From: Topomyia yanbarensis
Taxonomy: Eukaryota > Arthropoda > Insecta > Diptera > Culicidae
Reading direction: 5' to 3'
Length of the DNA: 64,000 nucleotides
Assembly: GCF_030247195.1 (NCBI RefSeq)
Contig: NC_080670.1
Location: forward strand, 208,990,546 to 209,054,545
Under the pieces are notes generated by a model. That model saw nothing but the letters and a program-made list of their open reading frames with translations, ran no database searches and had not been told where the DNA came from. Made by a program: the position numbers and the translations under genes. This document shows positions 59,905 through 64,000 of this stretch, one piece after another; position 1 is the stretch's first letter, and every line of letters starts with the position of its first letter.

Positions 59905-60194
59905 AGTCAGAATGCAGATTCAGCACGTACGGGACCTGTGTGCCGTGCCGGGAGCGGCCGCCGAGCTCAACTGCACCGGTGATATCCTGTCGGTGCAGAA
60001 CCTGCTGCCGCAGTTGGCCCCACCGGAGAACAAACCGCACCAGTGCCAGCAGTGTCTGAAGAGTTTCTCCTCCAACCATCAGCTGGTGCAGCACATCCGG
60101 GTTCACACCGGCGAGAAACCGTACAAATGTTCCTACTGTGATCGCAAGTTCAAGCAGCTGTCGCACGTCCAGCAGCACACCCGGCTGCATACCG
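59905..60194 (+). CDS. dati: Dati (CG2052)-type C2H2 zinc-finger protein, exon with fingers 1 and 2 (partial gene)
   Basis: Dati is a Drosophila nuclear C2H2 zinc-finger protein with a role in neurons and courtship behaviour; human ZNF362/ZNF384 are related. The exon follows TTTCCAACACAG; the AG at 59903-59904 is the likeliest acceptor. The frame of ATG 59912 reads MQIQHVRDLCAVPG, then NKPHQCQQCLKSFSSNHQLV, a finger with Cys-x2-Cys and His-x3-His. The linker HTGEKPYKC and a second finger (CSYCDRKFKQLSHVQQH) follow. The exon ends CATACCG|GTAGGC within the glycine of the next HTGERP linker, so further fingers must lie beyond 64000. Whether ATG 59912 is the start or an internal Met is unknown; upstream exons are likely. 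GC-rich codons contrast with the flanks. The assignment rests on my memory of the fly finger sequence. Confidence 0.78.
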
Positions 60195-61074
60195 GTAGGC
60201 GAATTTTTTTACGAAATGATTTTGATTTGTTCCCAAATGTTTACCAGATGACTAATAGATTTATTTTTTCGAACTTTTTACTAAATAAAGGCAGGTGCGA
60301 TGGAGGTTACCAAAAACAGAATTGCAAAAATCGAAATCTATCCTCTAGCGTGTAGGTCAGTATGGAAAATGCAAAATCTGGTATGTTTCGTCACTCGGTT
60401 CAGGGGTTTTTTTATTACTCTCATTTTGGGTTCGTCAAAGCCCTGAACCAAGTCGATGAAAATTATAACTGAAAGTTTAGGCTATCTTTAAATGGCTATT
60501 TCTCGTAATAGAAACTATATTAATGTGAATTTTATTCAAAATCCAATATGTGTCAAAAGGTTACATACCTTTGAACTTGGTAAAATTCAAGGTTTTTGGT
60601 GGTAGTTTCAAAGTGTATGGTTAACGTCTCATTCAATGCCACCTAGGGTAACTAATAACAGATTTACAGCTGTTCGCAATTTTCAAGAATATTTTTTTAC
60701 AAGCACTTGAAAATATGAAATTTATTTTATGGTATTTAGCTTGAGACTTCAACTGCATACTTAAGAAAAATAGCGAGAAAAAAAATAATTTGAACGAGTC
60801 AAAATTATAAAACCATTTTACCAATAAGATCAGATAAGGTAAAGAGACTTTTTTGGCCCTATTAGGGAGGTTGCCGCACTATTTCAATAATTACGCGTTG
60901 AATACGAATAAATTATGTGTCTTTGCTTCGTTCCTTTGAACTTCTAATTAACGGCTTCTAATAGGTAGGGTATTAATAGAAACAAGACAAAATAGGCTCA
61001 TTGCCCTAGATCTTAATTTTACATTTCTCCAACGCGTTTATAAATTTATAAGCGGACTAACCTTTTGTTCTATA
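60195..61074 (+). other. dati: Dati intron, first part
   Basis: It begins GTAGGCGA and is AT-rich, without recognised elements. The frame of the exon stays open by chance to 60355. Confidence 0.6.
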
Positions 61075-62310
61075 AAGCGAACGATGAGACACCAACTGTA
61101 AACTGTTTCACTGTCGTCGCATATTATCTATCGAATAGCTCAACGCCAACTGCTACTAGTGGCCGGTAGCGAAACTAGCTGATGACTGCTAATTTTGAAT
61201 GAGCTTTCTCCTTGGTGAATGATCATCACGAAGATGATTGCACTCTCTTATCGAAAAAAAACACTGAGCGCTACAAAAACACTAATAGCTTAAATGAAGC
61301 TCTTATTTCTTCCATCTTTTCCTTCTATAAGCACTTTTACGCTCAGCGATGCCATATATTTTTGTGAAATGTCTGTATCAGAATAATTAAAATGTCTGTA
61401 AAAGTCTGTAGATGGTTGTGTAAATCCTATTTACACTAGGTTATTACTTTAAAAGTAGCTTGAAATTACAAAACTATTGTGAAGGAATCGCTCGAATTCG
61501 GATACAATTGTTCTAGTGTAATTTTGTTAAACACTGTTACTCTTTTGAAAGTCTGTAGATTTCTGATTACGTCTGTAGGAGACCATCAAAAGTCTGTAAA
61601 ATACAGACATATCTGTAAATCTGGCATCGCTGTTTACACTGGTGAAAGCAATGGCTGCCAAGTGAAATAACCGATCGTAACCAACAAAATGGCCAATTGC
61701 AAGCTATCTATTACGAACACTATCACTGAAAAGCATTTGCTCATATGTAACGCCATTTTTTCCTTTCACAAGCACTTTTTTGCACTGCTGAAAGCAATCG
61801 CATTTCAGCTCTTATAGGCCATTGCTTAAGAAGACTGTCTCGAAATCTAAAACGATAACTTTTCACACAAGCTGGCCAACAGCAGCAAACTCTCCCGTAA
61901 CTTTCTTCAGCGACCGGTCTCAGTAGAAACTGCTAGATTAAACCTAGATTAAAACATCGCGGAACAAACACTAGATAAACGAAGACTGCATCATCCAACT
62001 AATCAGGATGGATTTCTGTATCAAATGCAGTTTATTTCGCTTTTTTCCGTAGAGGAAAAAAGCACACACGCGGTAAGAACGCGAACGCGATTTATTCACC
62101 ACACGCATCGCAGTAGCCGGATCTAAATTGTCTGAACTGAACGGTACACGAGTAGCGAAGCGAAAGAGAAAGAAAGGGGCAAACGGTGATTTGTTTCTCT
62201 AGCTACGCGAAAGCTCCGAGTGTGCGATGTCGGCTGAACGCTAGCGCGATGTTCGCGCAGATAGCGGCGCTGTTTTGTCCAGTGTTGGCAGAATGTATAG
62301 ATTTATTTGG
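61075..62310 (+). repeat. Dispersed repeat X, copy 2
   Basis: It matches 22795-23755 in order and orientation (GCTACTAGTGGCCGGTAGC, GAAAGCAAT, AAAAGCACACACGCGG, CGCATCGCAGTAGCCGGATC, GATGTCGGCTGA, CCAGTGTTGGCAG). It is longer because of the MITE at 61344-61632. Confidence 0.6.
61344..61632. mobile_element. hAT-type MITE inserted in repeat X
   Basis: Ends CAGCGATGCCA and TGGCATCGCTG are perfect 11-bp inverts, with further inverted similarity (ACAGACAT...ATGTCTGTA). The flanks TTTACGCT (61336-61343) and TTTACACT (61633-61640) form an 8-bp duplication with one mismatch. CAG ends plus 8 bp fit the hAT superfamily. The matching place in copy 1 of repeat X lacks it. It is 289 bp and noncoding. Confidence 0.75.
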
Positions 62311-63675
62311 GGGAGATGCGATTATAATTTTTGCTGTTATACTAATTGTAGATTCTTGTTTAAACAAATTGATATAGATTGGTAGCTGGTAAAACTAGTG
62401 AAATTAATTCAAAATATTCTTCTTAATAGAAAAATACTTCGAGTTTTGCTAAAATTATAGTTCGCAAAAATTCGGATAATGTACTGTCATCCAAACTAAA
62501 TATAAATATTATTCACACAGCAGATTCGAACGACATTATTGCTTTTACAGGAAAGTTTGATGATTTTAACAATCTTTAAAATAGCCACAGCCGTATGAGA
62601 AGAAATTATAGTACTCAACCAATTGAAAATCATTTTTTCTGACAGAGTAATGATGTTAAGCAATTTTCAGAAAGGGGTACATCATGGGATGAATACTGCT
62701 GCTGATAGGCAGTATCAATTACAATTTTTTAAGTGTTCTTGCAAGTCTACAATGATCAGATTTTAATAGTTTTCATAAATATACTTTTCAGATTCTCGAT
62801 TACTAGAAAAAGATTTTGTCATTGGGCAGAAAATTGATTAAACGACACAATTTGGCGCTCCAAACACCATCTACTATCGGCACAAAATGGAACAAATTGA
62901 TTGAATTCTGCCTAACGAGCCCGGTCAGAAATTCAAAAGTGGTATCTCATGTAAATTTCTACTCCGTAGCGCTGTGAATGATGCGATTAAACAAAAACAA
63001 ATAAAATATTGATCCACAACAATTCTCATGATTTAGAGCGCGTTACTAAAATTAATTGCGCTTAAGCTACATGCGTATGCGATTCGTTGCTAAAAAAAGT
63101 GATGATTTTTTTAGCAAATCCATAATATTTTCAAAAATGGAGAACGACGAATATTCGGTAGTTCTTTACAAATTATCACGCCTTGGTGCTTCTGTATAAC
63201 TGCTGGTTTGGCTTGACTCGTATCTAACTGGTGTACCTGTTTTCCACTGCGCTTTCCAACGCGTCTGAAATTTCTTAAGGCAGCAATCTCGATTCCATAT
63301 TGTTTATTCTATTTTTCAACAATGAAACGCTGCCTCTACAAGATGAAAGATGTATTCAATTTTGAGTAGATTCTTGTAGGTTTGCTATCAAAATTCGCAG
63401 CTTTTTTCAAGTTGTTCAAATTAAAGTTAATTAAAAATAAAATTCGTTAAGTCTACTTGGCAGGTGATAAATCGAATTACAAATACAAATATGGTAGAAA
63501 CGAAATATAACGATTCCAAACTTGCTAAGTTAATCGATTTGCGAACGTCTTGTTAGCAACGAATAGAATATGGGTATGGTTTACGCGATAAAATAATTGC
63601 ACTAATTAAGCTACTGTTTGGAAATATGCTTAGTAGACTGTCCAGAAAAATGATGAATTTTTGAGAACTCGATCG
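62311..63675. other. AT-rich intronic DNA, nothing recognised
   Basis: No supported feature. Confidence 0.4.
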
Positions 63676-64000
63676 GCCCACCCCTGAGTCGATTCCTAGT
63701 CTCACCAGGAGTACTTGCACCAAATTTGAAGCAAATCGGACAAGTCTAACTACCGGAAAAACGTGCCTGAAGTTTGTATGGCATTTTTCAACAATTTACA
63801 TGGAGAAAACCCACTAGTTCGTACTTTCGCCGCTAGGAAGCACTGTATGCATCGTATTATCACTGTAAGTGAAAATAAGAAAGATAATTTAATTGTCTAC
63901 AACTTTGCCGTAGACTGCTAGTCAATCTGGCTTTGGTAAAAGAAGTTATTAAACTTTTAACGAAGTGATGTCTGAGGCAGTTTTGCACGGGGCCTAGCAG
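63676..64000 (-). repeat. Dispersed repeat Y, copy 2 (runs off the window)
   Basis: It is the inverted counterpart of 37290-37627, with CTGAGTCGATTCCTAGTC, AAAACCCACTAG and GACTGCTAGTC as landmarks. It continues beyond the right edge. Confidence 0.6.

Noticed and set aside
1..64000. CRISPR arrays, bacterial operons or phage modules
   Set aside because: None were seen; spliced genes, SINEs and LINEs show this is animal nuclear DNA.

Overview
The window looks like a nuclear segment from a dipteran insect, most likely a mosquito (probably culicine). Two developmental transcription-factor genes can be recognised: onecut (complete coding region, + strand, three coding exons between 13253 and 26687) and the first visible zinc-finger exon of a dati (CG2052)-type gene (+ strand, 59905-60194, continuing past the right edge). 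They lie about 33 kb apart on the same strand. In Drosophila both genes are on the small fourth chromosome (Muller element F), so the pair looks like conserved linkage. The mosquito assignment rests on tRNA-derived SINEs with good A-box and B-box matches, very large repeat-filled introns, and many decayed DNA transposons and LINEs. It was not checked by any search.

Layout. 1-8950 holds a CpG-rich block that reads like a minus-strand 5' leader (300-1560) and then AT-rich DNA with a dead Tc1/mariner transposase. 8950-13252 is a probable onecut promoter and leader, with a dead LINE in the intron. 13253-26687 is onecut: exon A encodes the N-terminus and CUT domain, exons B and C encode the homeodomain, and a 10.9-kb intron splits the homeodomain. 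That intron carries a 2.7-kb Transib-like element whose ends resemble V(D)J recombination signals, a SINE inserted into it, and a 1.4-kb CCCAGT-type satellite. 27-34 kb holds fragments of an unidentified repeated peptide-coding family, a satellite with a palindromic core, and LINE pieces. 34347-40798 is a TTAA-flanked element of about 6.4 kb with long, nearly identical inverted arms. 41-43.4 kb and 49.8-51.2 kb are CpG-rich, leader-like blocks that could be alternative first exons of dati. Between and after them are a secreted-protein-like reading frame broken by one stop (45988-46386), a foldback element, a heptanucleotide microsatellite and a duplicated dead reverse transcriptase. 59.9-64 kb holds the dati exon, its intron, and a dispersed repeat interrupted by a hAT-type MITE.

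Function. Onecut is expected to be a neuronal DNA-binding regulator (CUT plus divergent homeodomain) and dati a C2H2 zinc-finger neural regulator. Nothing here shows direct cooperation between them. Most of the remaining sequence is mobile-element history, and several insertions can be ordered by nesting and target-site duplications. Coordinates of repeats without clear ends are approximate, and all homology statements come from reading the sequence.
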